Assembly: GCA_903837595.1 (NCBI GenBank)
Contig: CAILVI010000095.1
Coordinates: 1 to 55,381 of the forward strand
From: an uncultured Thiodictyon sp.
GTDB lineage: Bacteria; Pseudomonadota; Gammaproteobacteria; Chromatiales; Chromatiaceae
Reading direction: 5' to 3'
Length of the DNA stretch: 55,381 nt
Part shown: one piece after another, positions 15,933 through 24,810 of the stretch
Layout: each line of letters opens with the position of its first letter
Numbering within the stretch: the stretch's first letter is position 1
The notes under the pieces: generated by a model
The model's input: only the letters and a program-made list of their open reading frames with translations
Databases searched by the model: none
Told to the model about the DNA's origin: nothing
Position numbers and translations under genes: made by a program

Positions 15933-17195
15933 TCACAGGTCCGCGGCCAGACGGATACCGCAGAAGGGCCAGCGCTCATGGGGATAGAAGAAATTGCGAT
16001 AGCTGGCCCGCATATGATTCTGTGAAGTCGCACAGCTGCCGCCGCGCAGCACCATCTGATTGCACATGAACTTGCCGTTATATTCCCCGGCAGACCCCGC
16101 CAGCGGCCGGAAACCCGGATATGGCAGATAGGCCGATCCGGTCCAGGTCCACAGGTCGCCAAACCACTGCCCGTCGGGGGCGGCCGGCTGCGGGTGCAGG
16201 AATCCCTGATCGAAGAAATTGCCGCACAACGGCTTCTGCGCGAGCACGACCTCCAGTTCTGCCTCAGTGGGCAGACGCTGTCCGGCCCAGCGGGCGAAGG
16301 CCTCGGCCTCATAGTAGCTGACGTGACAGACCGGCGCGTGCAAGTCGAGCGCACGCCAACCGCCCAGCGTCATCTCCAGCCAGCCGTCCGCCTCGTCACG
16401 CTCCCAATACAGTGGGTGTCGCCAGTCATGGCGACGGCTGTGTGCCCAGCCATCGGACAGCCACAGACCCGCCTGGCCATAACCGCCGGCGGCGATGAAT
16501 TCAAGGTATTCGGCATTGGTCACCAGACGATTGGCGACACGGTACGGCGGCAGATAGACGCGATGACGGGGGCACTCGTTGTCGTAGCCAAAGCCCGGGC
16601 CGGCATGACCGATCTCGTACAGATCGCCCGCCTGCTCATGCCATTGCACCGGGGCCGTCGCGGCGACCTGGCGGCGCGGCAGGTCGCCGCGATACACCGG
16701 CTTGAGCGGGTTGACCGAGAAATTGGCCTTGATGTCCATGCACAGCAACTCCTGATGCTGCTGCTCATGGTGGATGCCCAGTTCGATGAATGACAATACG
16801 TGGTCATCCGGGGTGCGCTCAAGCCGGTCGCACAGCGCCTCCATCGCGTGATCCACCGCGCGGCGGTAGCGATACACCTCCTCCACCGCCGGCCGCGCCA
16901 GATGACCACGCTGCTCTCTGGGATGGAATTTGCCGATCGACTCGTAATACGAATTGAACAGTCTGTCAAAACCAGGAAATTGCGTGCAATAGCCGTCGTG
17001 GTACGGTTTGAGCAGAAAGGTCTCGAAGAACCAGGTCACATGGGCCAGATGCCATTTCGGTGGACTGGCCTCGGGGCAGGACTGGGTCTGGTAGTCCTCG
17101 ATCAGCAAGGGCGAGCACAGTGACTCGCTCACCTGCCGCGTGGCCAGATACCTCTGGCGTAGCGACCATTCAGCAGTTAGCGGGGTAGCAGCCAT
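15933..17195 (-). CDS. egtB: Ergothioneine biosynthesis sulfoxide synthase EgtB (420 aa)
   Basis: EgtB is a non-haem iron enzyme that joins a thiol donor (gamma-glutamylcysteine or cysteine) to hercynine using oxygen. The N-terminal DinB-like domain carries the iron ligands: HLAH around residues 49-52 and the HxxxHxE motif His143/His147/Glu149 (HHEQQHQEL). The C-terminal half is an FGE-sulfatase domain with CHVSYYEAEAFARWAGQRLP and LRGGSCATSQNHMRASYRNF. ATG 17195 is preceded by AGAGG at correct spacing; the longer open frame to 17261 has no support. No egtA, egtC or egtE is in the window, as is common outside actinobacteria. Confidence 0.94.
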   Translation of the reverse strand: MAATPLTAEWSLRQRYLATRQVSESLCSPLLIEDYQTQSCPEASPPKWHLAHVTWFFETFLLKPYHDGYCTQFPGFDRLFNSYYESIGKFHPREQRGHLARPAVEEVYRYRRAVDHAMEALCDRLERTPDDHVLSFIELGIHHEQQHQELLCMDIKANFSVNPLKPVYRGDLPRRQVAATAPVQWHEQAGDLYEIGHAGPGFGYDNECPRHRVYLPPYRVANRLVTNAEYLEFIAAGGYGQAGLWLSDGWAHSRRHDWRHPLYWERDEADGWLEMTLGGWRALDLHAPVCHVSYYEAEAFARWAGQRLPTEAELEVVLAQKPLCGNFFDQGFLHPQPAAPDGQWFGDLWTWTGSAYLPYPGFRPLAGSAGEYNGKFMCNQMVLRGGSCATSQNHMRASYRNFFYPHERWPFCGIRLAADL

Positions 17196-17325
17196 CGGAC
17201 CTCTCGCTGATGATGGTGAAAAACACACCCAATCGTTCGCCAGAGTATCCGCCCCCACCAACCGTCAGTCAACGGGCTGAGCAAGCGAGACCGCGCCGAG
17301 ATTTCGCCATGGCCCTCATGCCTCC

Positions 17326-17355
17326 TAATAGCTGACATGACAGACCGGGCGTGCA
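17326..17355 (-). pseudogene. Tiny fragment similar to part of egtB (FGE-sulfatase motif)
   Basis: About 30 nt here closely match 16311-16342 inside egtB (TAATAGCTGACATGACAGAC versus TAGTAGCTGACGTGACAGAC, then both continue CCGG.CGTGCA). On the minus strand both encode PVCHVSY followed by EA, but this copy has a stop codon in the middle. It looks like the last trace of a paralogous or duplicated FGE-sulfatase-domain gene. The rest of 17196-17716 contains nothing else I can name. Confidence 0.45.
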
Positions 17356-17716
17356 GACGGAAGGCCGCTCAGCGCCAGGATCAGGGGGGCGGACAGGCCG
17401 CGCGGGCGGTCGGGCATACCGCTTGCCAAGCGCAGGTATTATCGCCTATATTCACTATTTAAATACCCCCTCACCACCCCTGCGGAGCCGCTCAGATGCC
17501 CGGTTTACGCCTCATCGACCACGGCCCGTTCCCCGCCGCACCCACCAGCGGTCGTCCACCGTCCCCTCCATGGGGAAACAATCCCCTCGCGAGAGCGTAA
17601 CCTGCCACGCGGATGATCCTGGCCCGGCCCGACCGGCCAATCCCGCGTAGACAGACCGCGCCCTTGAGTTCCCCCGCGTGTGCCTTCCCCACACGAATAG
17701 AATGAGGAGCGTCCCA

Positions 17717-18826
17717 ATGAAGTCGGTTACCCTGTCCCGGTTGCGGTCGTTGACCCTGCTGGCCCTCGTGGCGTGGTGCGGCATCGCCCTCGCGGCGGAT
17801 GCCCACGTCGGTGCGGCGGAGGCCGCGACGGCCGCCCCCATCCCCCTGGCGGAGCTCGGCCAGCGCGCCGATGCCCAGCAGCCCGCGCCGGCGCCGGTCC
17901 TGACCGGCGACCAGGCGACCCTCGCCGCCCCCCTCCAGGCCCTGCGGGGCGAGCTCGACCCGGCGGGCCTGACCGTTGAATCGACCTCGGCCAGCGAGGG
18001 CGGGGGCCGCTTCCGGCTGACGCCCACGCACCTCGGCAAAGGGGGGCGCCCGTGTCCCTGCCTGCCGGCACCGTCAGCCTGCGCGGGCCGGCCGTGGTCC
18101 TCGAGCGCGGGCCGCTGACGGAGATCCTGACCGCCTCCGGCGATGGACTGCGCCAGGACTTCGTGGTGGAGCAGGCACCCGCCGGGAAGGAGCCGCTGAC
18201 CCTCACGCTGGCCCTGGAGGGCGCGACCGCCAGTGCCGCACCCGCGGGGGTCGCACTGACCCTGCCGGGCGGGCGCCAACTGAGCTACCACCGGCTACAC
18301 ATCACCGACGCCGCTGGCCAAGTGGGACGGTAGCGCCTGGTCGGCCCTCGGCAGCGGCCTGGGTAACGGCTCCGGGGCTCATTATGTCAACGCCCTGGCG
18401 GTGTCCGGCAGCGACCTCTATGTCGGCGGCTGGATCACCAGCGCCGGCGGCAACGCGGCCAACCGGATCGCCAAATGGAGCGGCAGCGCCTGGTCGGCCC
18501 TCGGCAGCGGCCTGGATAGCACTGTGAACGCGCTGGCGGTATCCGGCAGCGACCTCTATGTCGGTGGCAACTTCACCACCGCCGGCGGCAGCCCGGCCAA
18601 TGACATCGCCAAATGGGACGGCAGCGCCTGGTCGGCCCTCGGCAGCGGCGTGAACAACGGGGTCAGCGCTCTGGCGGTGTTCGGCAGCCACCTCTATGTC
18701 GGCGGCGGCTTCATCACCGCCGGCGGCAAATTCTCCCCCTATGCCGCCGCTGTCAACCTCATCCCCAACAATTTGGACCTGTTACTGCCTAGTCGCGGAG
18801 GTTGGCGGGCGATTCTTGGGCAGTGA
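17717..18826 (+). pseudogene. Broken secreted repeat protein (signal peptide plus propeller-type repeats)
   Basis: A good ribosome binding site (GAGGAG) and ATG at 17717 start a protein with a clear signal peptide (SLTLLALVAWCGIALAADA). The frame continues to about 18040, where a run of six G causes a shift of -1 type; the sense frame then runs on as VSLPAGTVSLRGPAVVLERG to HRLHITDAAG near 18316. There it jumps to the first frame again, directly into repeats of the type AKWDGSAWSALGSG .. ALAVSGSDLYVGG. The second jump looks like an internal deletion that removed the region normally between the N-terminal domain and the repeats. Intact relatives are probably large exported or cell-surface proteins of unknown role. 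The gene cannot make a complete product as sequenced. Confidence 0.7.
18317..18740 (+). repeat. Three-unit tandem repeat encoding propeller-type blades
   Basis: Units of 46-51 codons start at about 18317, 18470 and 18608, each with the nearly identical stretch GCGCCTGGTCGGCCCTCGGC. The encoded consensus is IAKWDGSAWSALGSG, then a variable loop, then ALAVSGSDLYVGGxFTTAGG. High nucleotide identity between units suggests recent duplication or gene conversion, which also explains easy internal deletion. Confidence 0.75.
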
Positions 18827-18846
18827 TTCAATCCCAACACTGGATA

Positions 18847-18877
18847 AGCGAGCGCGCGCGGGGACCGCGCGCTCGCT
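18847..18877. terminator. 12-bp GC-rich hairpin between convergent genes
   Basis: AGCGAGCGCGCG (18847-18858) and CGCGCGCTCGCT (18866-18877) are perfect inverse complements around a 7-nt loop. The right arm overlaps the stop codon of baeR. It lies between the convergent broken repeat gene and baeR and is a plausible bidirectional terminator, without a T-tract. Confidence 0.55.
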
Positions 18878-19583
18878 AGCGATCCTCGTAGCGATAGCCG
18901 ACCCCATAGACCGAATGCACCAGCTCCTGCTGCGGCAGCAGCTCTTGCAGCCGACGGCGCAGCTTCTTCACATGGCTGTCGATGGTGCGGTCTGAGACCA
19001 CCCGGTGGTCCCGATAAATCCGCTCCATCAGCCGCTCGCGCGAGAAGATCCGACCCGGGGCCTGGTGCAGGGTCGCCAGCAGGGCGAATTCAACCGCGGT
19101 CAGCTCGATCTCCCGACCCGCGGCGCGCACCCGCAGGCGGTCCGGGTCCAGGGTCAGGGGGTCCGCGGCGACCGGGTCAGACGTGGTCCCGGCGCCGGGC
19201 GCCGCCCCGGAACTGCGTCGCAACACCGCCTTGACCCGCGCCACCAACTCCCGCGGACTGTAGGGCTTGCACACATAGTCATCGGCGCCCAGCCCCAACC
19301 CGAGCAGGCGATCGATCTCCTCCACCCGGGCGGTGGTCATGATGATCGGGACCTGACTCTCGGCACGGATCTCACTGCACAGGGTGAGCCCGTCCTTGCC
19401 GGGCAGCATCAGGTCCAGAATGATCAGGTCCGGCGCCTGGGCACGCACCCAGTCCAGAACCCCCAGCCCCTCAAAGCACAGGTGGACGGCGAAGCCCGCG
19501 GCCTTGAGATAGTCCGCCACCAGGGTGGCCAGACGCTCCTCGTCCTCGACGATCAGGATCAGCTGTGGGCTATTCATGGGCAT
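18876..19583 (-). CDS. baeR: OmpR-family response regulator, BaeR-like (235 aa)
   Basis: The receiver domain has the acidic pocket VEDEERL and phosphorylation site Asp (DLIILDLMLPGKDG, about residue 57), and the C-terminal winged helix has the family end VSDRTIDSHVKKLRRRLQ .. YGVGYRYE. The segment IDRLLGLGLGADDYVCKPYS and the DNA-recognition helix closely resemble E. coli BaeR, which controls envelope-stress and efflux genes. Start: ATG 19583 follows a GTG directly after the baeS stop codon; ATG 19574 is a possible alternative. Translation is probably coupled to baeS. What it regulates here cannot be read from the sequence; the neighbouring peroxidase gene faces the other way. Confidence 0.88.
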   Translation of the reverse strand: MPMNSPQLILIVEDEERLATLVADYLKAAGFAVHLCFEGLGVLDWVRAQAPDLIILDLMLPGKDGLTLCSEIRAESQVPIIMTTARVEEIDRLLGLGLGADDYVCKPYSPRELVARVKAVLRRSSGAAPGAGTTSDPVAADPLTLDPDRLRVRAAGREIELTAVEFALLATLHQAPGRIFSRERLMERIYRDHRVVSDRTIDSHVKKLRRRLQELLPQQELVHSVYGVGYRYEDR

Positions 19584-19586
19584 CAC

Positions 19587-21080
19587 TCAGGTAGGCAGCT
19601 CAATATGGATCCACAGTCCGCCGGCGGGGGCGGCGGCGGCACGGATAGCCCCCCCGTGGGCCTCGATCACGTTCTTGACGATGGCCAGCCCCAGGCCCGC
19701 CCCGCCGGTTTGGCGACTGCGCGACCCCTCCACCCGGTAGAGCCGATCGAAGAGCCGCGGCAGTGATTCGGGCGGGCAGCCGGGGGCGGTGTCCTGGAAA
19801 TCGAGCGTGACCTGACCGGGCGCAGCGTCCAAACGGACGGTCAGCCCCCCGCCGGCATCGGTATATTTTAGGCTATTTCCCAGGAGGTTGCGGATGGCCT
19901 GGGAGAGGCGATCGAGGTCGGCGCTGAGGATCACCGGCCCCGGTGCCCGGTCGTCCAGTTCCAGGCGCAGTCCGGCGGCCACGAAACGGGGGCGGAAGGC
20001 GTCCAGGTCAGCCGCCAGCAGCTCGCGCAGATCGGTCTCGACCATGCGGTAGCTCAGTGCCCCCAGGTCGGTGACTGACAACTCGTGCAGGTCCCCCACC
20101 AGACGGCCCAGGCGCAGCACATCGGCGTGCAGCGCGTCCACACCGGCCCGGTTCAATGGCCGCACCCCGTCCTGCATGGCCTCCAGTTCCGCCCGCAGGA
20201 GTGAGATGGGGGTGCGCAACTCGTGGGCGATGTCAGCCACCCACCGGCGGCGCGCCTGTTCGTTACCCTCCAGGGTCGCGGCCAGTGCATTGAGGTTGCG
20301 CCCCAGGCGGGCGAGCTCGTCGCGGCCCTGCACCGTCACCCGGGCACTGAAGTCACCGGCGGCGAGCCGCCGCGTCGCCTCCTGGATGCGGCGCACCGGC
20401 CGTACCAACCAGCGCGACAGGGGGGAGGCCAGGGCGGCGGAGACCAGCAACATACCGAGCGCGATGATCCACAGCCGGCTGCCCTGGCGAGACTGGAACT
20501 CAATCTCCGGCAGGTCGGTCAGGGGCGGGCCGGGCAGGATGGCGAGGCTGCCGATCGGGTGCCCATCCAATTCCAGAGGGCGGCGCCTGGCCCCGGCCAG
20601 CCGATCCGACTGGCCATAGATGACGACCCCGGCGGCATCGAGCAGCATGAGGCGCAGCTCAATCGGGGGCGGCCGCTCGCGCTCGCGCAGGTGATCCAGG
20701 GCAGAGCGGGGCGGCCAGACCCCGGGCTCTGCCAGGGCGTGGCGCACCCAGGGCGGCGGGCGGTTGCGGCGGGGACCTTCGGCCGCCCCGCCAGGTCCCG
20801 GCTCGCGACCCAACACCGCGTCGCGCCCGAGCTCGTGCCCGATGAGGATCGCGACCCAGCGACGCGGGTCGGTGCGCAGCGCCTCCCAGCCGCCGTCCTG
20901 GGCATAGACCATGGTCAGCCGCTCAGCGATCTCCGCGATGCGTTCGCCCTCGCGGGCGTCCGCCAGCTCGATGAGCCCCTGTTGCAGCGACCAGCGCACG
21001 AAGGCATGGGTGCCGATCACCACCAGCAGGCAGGCCAGCAGCAGGGTCAGGAAGAGTTTGGCGCGGATGGACAGGGCCAT
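19587..21080 (-). CDS. baeS: Membrane sensor histidine kinase, BaeS-like (497 aa)
   Basis: The kinase has a first transmembrane helix at residues 8-28, a periplasmic domain to about 200 with low-complexity Pro/Arg/Gly segments, a second helix at about 203-220, a HAMP domain (221-275), and the HisKA box VADIAHELRTPISLL with His286. The ATPase domain follows with NLLGNSLKYTD and GGAGLGLAIVKNVIEAHGG. It is the expected partner of the adjoining baeR, which starts right after its stop codon. The periplasmic domain is the least conserved part, so the signal sensed cannot be transferred from E. coli BaeS. Confidence 0.88.
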   Translation of the reverse strand: MALSIRAKLFLTLLLACLLVVIGTHAFVRWSLQQGLIELADAREGERIAEIAERLTMVYAQDGGWEALRTDPRRWVAILIGHELGRDAVLGREPGPGGAAEGPRRNRPPPWVRHALAEPGVWPPRSALDHLRERERPPPIELRLMLLDAAGVVIYGQSDRLAGARRRPLELDGHPIGSLAILPGPPLTDLPEIEFQSRQGSRLWIIALGMLLVSAALASPLSRWLVRPVRRIQEATRRLAAGDFSARVTVQGRDELARLGRNLNALAATLEGNEQARRRWVADIAHELRTPISLLRAELEAMQDGVRPLNRAGVDALHADVLRLGRLVGDLHELSVTDLGALSYRMVETDLRELLAADLDAFRPRFVAAGLRLELDDRAPGPVILSADLDRLSQAIRNLLGNSLKYTDAGGGLTVRLDAAPGQVTLDFQDTAPGCPPESLPRLFDRLYRVEGSRSRQTGGAGLGLAIVKNVIEAHGGAIRAAAAPAGGLWIHIELPT

Positions 21081-21349
21081 GGGTCTGGCGGGCAGCCGCC
21101 GGGGTCAGTGTCAGGCGTGAACGGGTACCACAGAGGATGCACCCGTCGGGTGCAACAAAAATGGAAGGAACGGTCGACGGCGCCGCGTCCAGCCGCCGGC
21201 ACCAACCCACTTCCCCCACGCAGGTATTGGCATTTACCTTTTCCCGACAAAGGACTAACCTGTGTGCGCCGACTTCGGCGACACCAAGCACCATCCCATC
21301 AACCATCACACGCCTCTTCGCATCACCTACTACCCTTTCGGGAGTCACC

Positions 21350-22435
21350 ATGAAGCTGCGCCTCATCGCAATCGCTTGCTCCGCCATTCTGGTCAGTGGC
21401 CTCACCGCCGGCCCGGTCCTTGCCGCTGGTCCGGCCGCCGCGCCGGCCCCGACCGACGATGCCGCCCTGCGCGACAAGGCCAAGTCTGCCGGGCTTCAGG
21501 CCCTGCCCTACGGCGCCGGCAAGGTCACCAATAACCCGATGACCCACGAGAAGATCGACCTGGGTGCCATGCTGTTCTTCGAACCACGCCTGTCGGCCAG
21601 CGGCCTGATCAGCTGCGCCACCTGTCACAACTTGAGTATAGGCGGCGACGACAACCAATCGACCTCGGTCGGTCATGGCTGGCAGAAGGGCCCACGCAAC
21701 GCCCCGACCGTCTTGAACGCCGTCTACAACACCGCCCAATTCTGGGACGGCCGTGCCGCGGACCTCAAGGCCCAGGCGAAGGGTCCGATCCAGGCCGGCC
21801 CGGAGATGAACAACAAGCCCGAGGCCGTGGTGGCGACCCTAAAGAGCATGCCGGAGTATGTGGAGCGCTTCCGTCGCGCCTTCCCCGGCGAGACCGATCC
21901 GGTCACCTTCGACAACATGGCCAAGGCGATCGAGGCCTTCGAGGCGACCCTGGTCACCCCGTCCGCGCCCTTCGACACCTGGCTGGAGGGCGACGACGCG
22001 GCCATGACCAGCGAGCAGAAGGAGGGATTGGCGCTCTTTATCGGCAAGGGCTGTACTGCCTGTCACACCGGGGTGAACGTCGGCGGCCAGGCCTATTTCC
22101 CCTTCGGTCTGATCAAGAAGCCGGGCGCCGACATCCTGCCCCTCGGCGACAAGGGCCGTTTTGCCGTGACCAAGACCGCGACCGATGAGTACGTCTTCCG
22201 CGCCGGCCCGCTGCGCAACATCGCACTGACCGCCCCCTACTTCCATTCCGGTCAGGTCTGGGACCTGGAGGAGGCGGTGGGCATCATGTCCAATGCCCAA
22301 CTCGGCAAAGAGCTGTCGGGCCATGACGCCAAGCAGATCGCCATCTTCCTGACCGCGCTCACTGGCCAGCAGCCGCAGGTGATGGTTCCAATCCTGCCGG
22401 TCGAGACCAAGGACACACCCAAGCCCAAGCCCTGA
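21350..22435 (+). CDS. Di-haem cytochrome c peroxidase (CcpA/MauG family, 361 aa)
   Basis: This is a periplasmic bacterial cytochrome c peroxidase that reduces hydrogen peroxide with electrons from c-type cytochromes. A signal peptide (residues 1-26, cleavage after VLAA) is followed by two haem-binding sites: CATCH (89-93) and CTACH (235-239). Conserved segments include LGAMLFFEPRLSASGLISC, RNAPTVLNAVYNTAQFWDGRA (in part) and LRNIALTAPYFHSG. ATG 21350 is preceded by GGGAG. The short Pro/Lys tail (TKDTPKPKP) is unusual but harmless. It is a single-gene unit closed by a strong palindrome at 22475. MauG proper has a different substrate and usually sits in a mau cluster, absent here. Confidence 0.92.
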   Translation: MKLRLIAIACSAILVSGLTAGPVLAAGPAAAPAPTDDAALRDKAKSAGLQALPYGAGKVTNNPMTHEKIDLGAMLFFEPRLSASGLISCATCHNLSIGGDDNQSTSVGHGWQKGPRNAPTVLNAVYNTAQFWDGRAADLKAQAKGPIQAGPEMNNKPEAVVATLKSMPEYVERFRRAFPGETDPVTFDNMAKAIEAFEATLVTPSAPFDTWLEGDDAAMTSEQKEGLALFIGKGCTACHTGVNVGGQAYFPFGLIKKPGADILPLGDKGRFAVTKTATDEYVFRAGPLRNIALTAPYFHSGQVWDLEEAVGIMSNAQLGKELSGHDAKQIAIFLTALTGQQPQVMVPILPVETKDTPKPKP

Positions 22436-22474
22436 GCGTTGCGCCGCCGTTTGTCGGGACTTTAGGTGTTGCCC

Positions 22475-22528
22475 GTCGCGGCCGGGGGGCCGCTCCTACC
22501 CGGGTAGGAGCGGCCCCCCGGCCGCGAC
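22475..22528. terminator. Perfect 54-bp palindrome between convergent genes
   Basis: GTCGCGGCCGGGGGGCCGCT followed by CCTACCC is mirrored exactly by GGGTAGG and AGCGGCCCCCCGGCCGCGAC, giving a 27-bp stem with no loop. It lies between the convergent ends of the peroxidase gene (22435) and the HD-GYP gene (22544). The sequence belongs to a widespread GGTAGGAGCGGCC-type dispersed repeat; here it is well placed to stop both transcripts. Confidence 0.7.
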
Positions 22529-22543
22529 GCATGTCACCAAAGC

Positions 22544-24355
22544 TCACCCCGGAAAGGCCGCCGGCTCGGGAAGCTGCATCCCGCTGACGCGGATCACCTG
22601 GACGCAGGCGTCAACAACCTGCTGGTCATACTGGGTGCCCTTGCCCCGCTCGATCTCCGCCAAGGCCACCTCCATACCCAAGGCGGCGCGGTAGGGCCGG
22701 TGCGAGGACATCGCCTCGACCACGTCGGCGACGGCCAGGATGCGCGACTCCAGCAGCATCGCCTCACCGCGCAGCCCATGGGGATAGCCCGAGCCGTCGA
22801 TCCGCTCGTGGTGCTGGACGATCATCTCGGCCAGGGGCCAAGGGAATTCGATCCCGGCGACGATCTGGCCGCCGGTCAGTGCATGTTGCTGGATCAACTG
22901 ATACTCAATGGGGGTCAGGCGGCTGGGCTTGGTCAGGATCTCCGCCGGCACCGCGATCTTGCCAATATCGTGGATCAGGCCCCCGAGATAAAGCCCTTCG
23001 ATCATTGACTCGGACAGCCCCATGGCCCGGGCGATGGCCACCGCCAGGGTCGCCACCCGCAATTGATGACCGGAGGTATAGGGGTCACGGATCTCCACGG
23101 TCCGCGCGAGCGCGGCGACCGTACCCCGCATCGCCTGGCCCAACTGACTGAGGTAGCGATTGCGCTCCAGCGCGGTGCGCATGACATCGATACCGTGCCC
23201 CAGGTCCGCGGCTAGTTCCTGTAGGAGCGTCATCTCCTCGCCATCGAACCCGTCGAGGCTCGCCGCGACGACCGTCAGCGACCCCAGCATCTCGTGATCG
23301 TGAACCAGGGGGAGTTGAACCGCGGTCTGGGCGCTATCCCGCCCCCTTTCGCACCGGTCACGAAAGGCCGCCTCGTCCCCCCACCAGGCGACGGTGCGCT
23401 GCCCCGCGGGGCCGGCCGGGTCCGGATAGGCGATCCAGACCACCAGATAGTTACCCACCTCGACCAAGTCGTGGCAGATCGCCTGGAGCAACTCATCCTC
23501 GGCGCGTGCCCGCACCATGACCTGATTGCAGACCGAGATGGTCCGCAGGGTCCGATTCAGCCGACGGATGCGCGCCTCCCGCTCCACCCGCTCGGTGACG
23601 TCATCATAGACCGCCACCACCTCACCGCTGCCCAACCGATAAACGGCGTTCTCACGCCAGCCGCTGATTCGCTCATCCTGATAGCGCGCCGGCGCCAGCC
23701 GCTCGGCCACACCGGTGCGGGCGACCCGCTGCAGCGCATCAAGTAGACCGATGGCAGCGACCCCGGGAAAGACTGTCGCGACGTCGCGCCCCAGCAAATC
23801 CTGACGGGACACACCCTCAATGCGCTCCACCGCCCGGTTCAACGATTGGATGGTGAAGGTTGCGCCCGCTGCATCGGGCCGATAGATGACCACCCCGCTG
23901 CCGATGGTCTCGAACAACTGATGATAGCGATCCTCGCTCTCATGCAACGCGCCCTGCGCCCGCTCATGCTCAGTGATGGCCCGCCGCTCATCCAATGCGC
24001 GATTGACCGCCGCGGGCAAGCGCGCCAGGCGGTCTTTCAGGATGTAATCGGTGGCACCCGCCTTCATGCTCGCCACCGCCAGTTCCTCACCCATGGTACC
24101 GGAGACGAAGATGAAGGGAATGGTGGGCGCACGCTCGCGACAGATCGCTAGTGCCCGCATGCCGTCGAATCCGGGCAGGTGATAGTCGGCCAGGATCAGG
24201 TCCGGCCGGAACTCATCCAGGGCCGCGATCAGGGTGGGTTCCTTATCCACGCGCCGTGCAATGAAGACCAGGCCCGCCTTATGCAGTTCCCGTTCGTTCA
24301 GTTCCGCATCGGTGAGCGAATCCTCCAGCAACAGGAGGCGCAAGGGCTCAGTCAT
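22544..24355 (-). CDS. REC-PAS-GAF-HD-GYP c-di-GMP phosphodiesterase (603 aa)
   Basis: Domains in order: receiver (residues 1-125, phospho-acceptor Asp57 in [10 protein letters not shown]), PAS (about 140-260, ending in [10 protein letters not shown]), GAF-like (about 270-400), and HD-GYP (405-600). The catalytic HD-GYP residues are present: His430 (TSGHQLR), HDIGK at 462-466, His491, [14 protein letters not shown] at 515-528. HD-GYP enzymes hydrolyse c-di-GMP. The receiver and its position as last gene of the SBP/kinase/receiver operon suggest that its activity is set by phosphorelay from the kinase encoded at 24800-26254. Its ATG overlaps the stop of the preceding receiver gene (ATGA), indicating translational coupling. 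Confidence 0.92.
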   Translation of the reverse strand: MTEPLRLLLLEDSLTDAELNERELHKAGLVFIARRVDKEPTLIAALDEFRPDLILADYHLPGFDGMRALAICRERAPTIPFIFVSGTMGEELAVASMKAGATDYILKDRLARLPAAVNRALDERRAITEHERAQGALHESEDRYHQLFETIGSGVVIYRPDAAGATFTIQSLNRAVERIEGVSRQDLLGRDVATVFPGVAAIGLLDALQRVARTGVAERLAPARYQDERISGWRENAVYRLGSGEVVAVYDDVTERVEREARIRRLNRTLRTISVCNQVMVRARAEDELLQAICHDLVEVGNYLVVWIAYPDPAGPAGQRTVAWWGDEAAFRDRCERGRDSAQTAVQLPLVHDHEMLGSLTVVAASLDGFDGEEMTLLQELAADLGHGIDVMRTALERNRYLSQLGQAMRGTVAALARTVEIRDPYTSGHQLRVATLAVAIARAMGLSESMIEGLYLGGLIHDIGKIAVPAEILTKPSRLTPIEYQLIQQHALTGGQIVAGIEFPWPLAEMIVQHHERIDGSGYPHGLRGEAMLLESRILAVADVVEAMSSHRPYRAALGMEVALAEIERGKGTQYDQQVVDACVQVIRVSGMQLPEPAAFPG

Positions 24356-24810
24356 GATGGGGTCCCGATCCCTGGCGGAACCCGGTTGATCAGCATCCAG
24401 TACAGGCCGAGGTCCGCCACGGTCCGGGCAAACTCGTCGAAGGCCACCGGCTTGGACACAAAGCTGTTGACGCCGAACTGATAGGTGGCGACCAGGTCGC
24501 GTTCCTCCTTAGACGAGGTAAGTACAACGACCGGCAAGGCGCGCGTGGCCTCGCAGGCGCGGATCTGTTGCAGGACCTCGATGCCGTCCACCTTGGGCAG
24601 CCGCAAATCCAACAGGACGAGGCGGGGAACGCCATTGCCGCGTCCGGCCCAGGCGCCGCGATGAAAGAGAAAATCCAGCGCTGCGGCACCGTCCTTGATC
24701 CACTCCACCCGGTTGGCCAGATTGTGCTTACTCAGTGCGCGCAATGCCAGCTCGGCATCATTTGGATTGTCTTCCACCAACAGGATATCCACCGGCAAAT
24801 CATTCGTCAT
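24352..24810 (-). CDS. Single-domain response regulator, Rcp1-like (152 aa)
   Basis: A stand-alone receiver: acidic pair [11 protein letters not shown], phospho-acceptor Asp68 ([13 protein letters not shown]), Thr/Ser switch in [11 protein letters not shown] and Lys in [11 protein letters not shown]. The spacing and the motif DLRLPKVDG are those of the Rcp1 subgroup, which pairs with phytochrome-like or HAMP histidine kinases. It overlaps both neighbours: its start lies inside the end of the kinase gene, and its stop overlaps the HD-GYP start. GGAGG precedes ATG 24810. It may shuttle phosphate or compete with the receiver of the HD-GYP protein. Confidence 0.9.
   Translation of the reverse strand: MTNDLPVDILLVEDNPNDAELALRALSKHNLANRVEWIKDGAAALDFLFHRGAWAGRGNGVPRLVLLDLRLPKVDGIEVLQQIRACEATRALPVVVLTSSKEERDLVATYQFGVNSFVSKPVAFDEFARTVADLGLYWMLINRVPPGIGTPS

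Noticed and set aside
18317-18740. CRISPR-like repeats
   Set aside because: Units are about 140-150 nt and encode protein blades; they are coding repeats.
21081-21349. Longer N-terminus for the peroxidase (start at 21137)
   Set aside because: It would put 71 residues before a perfect signal peptide; the ATG at 21350 has a good ribosome binding site.
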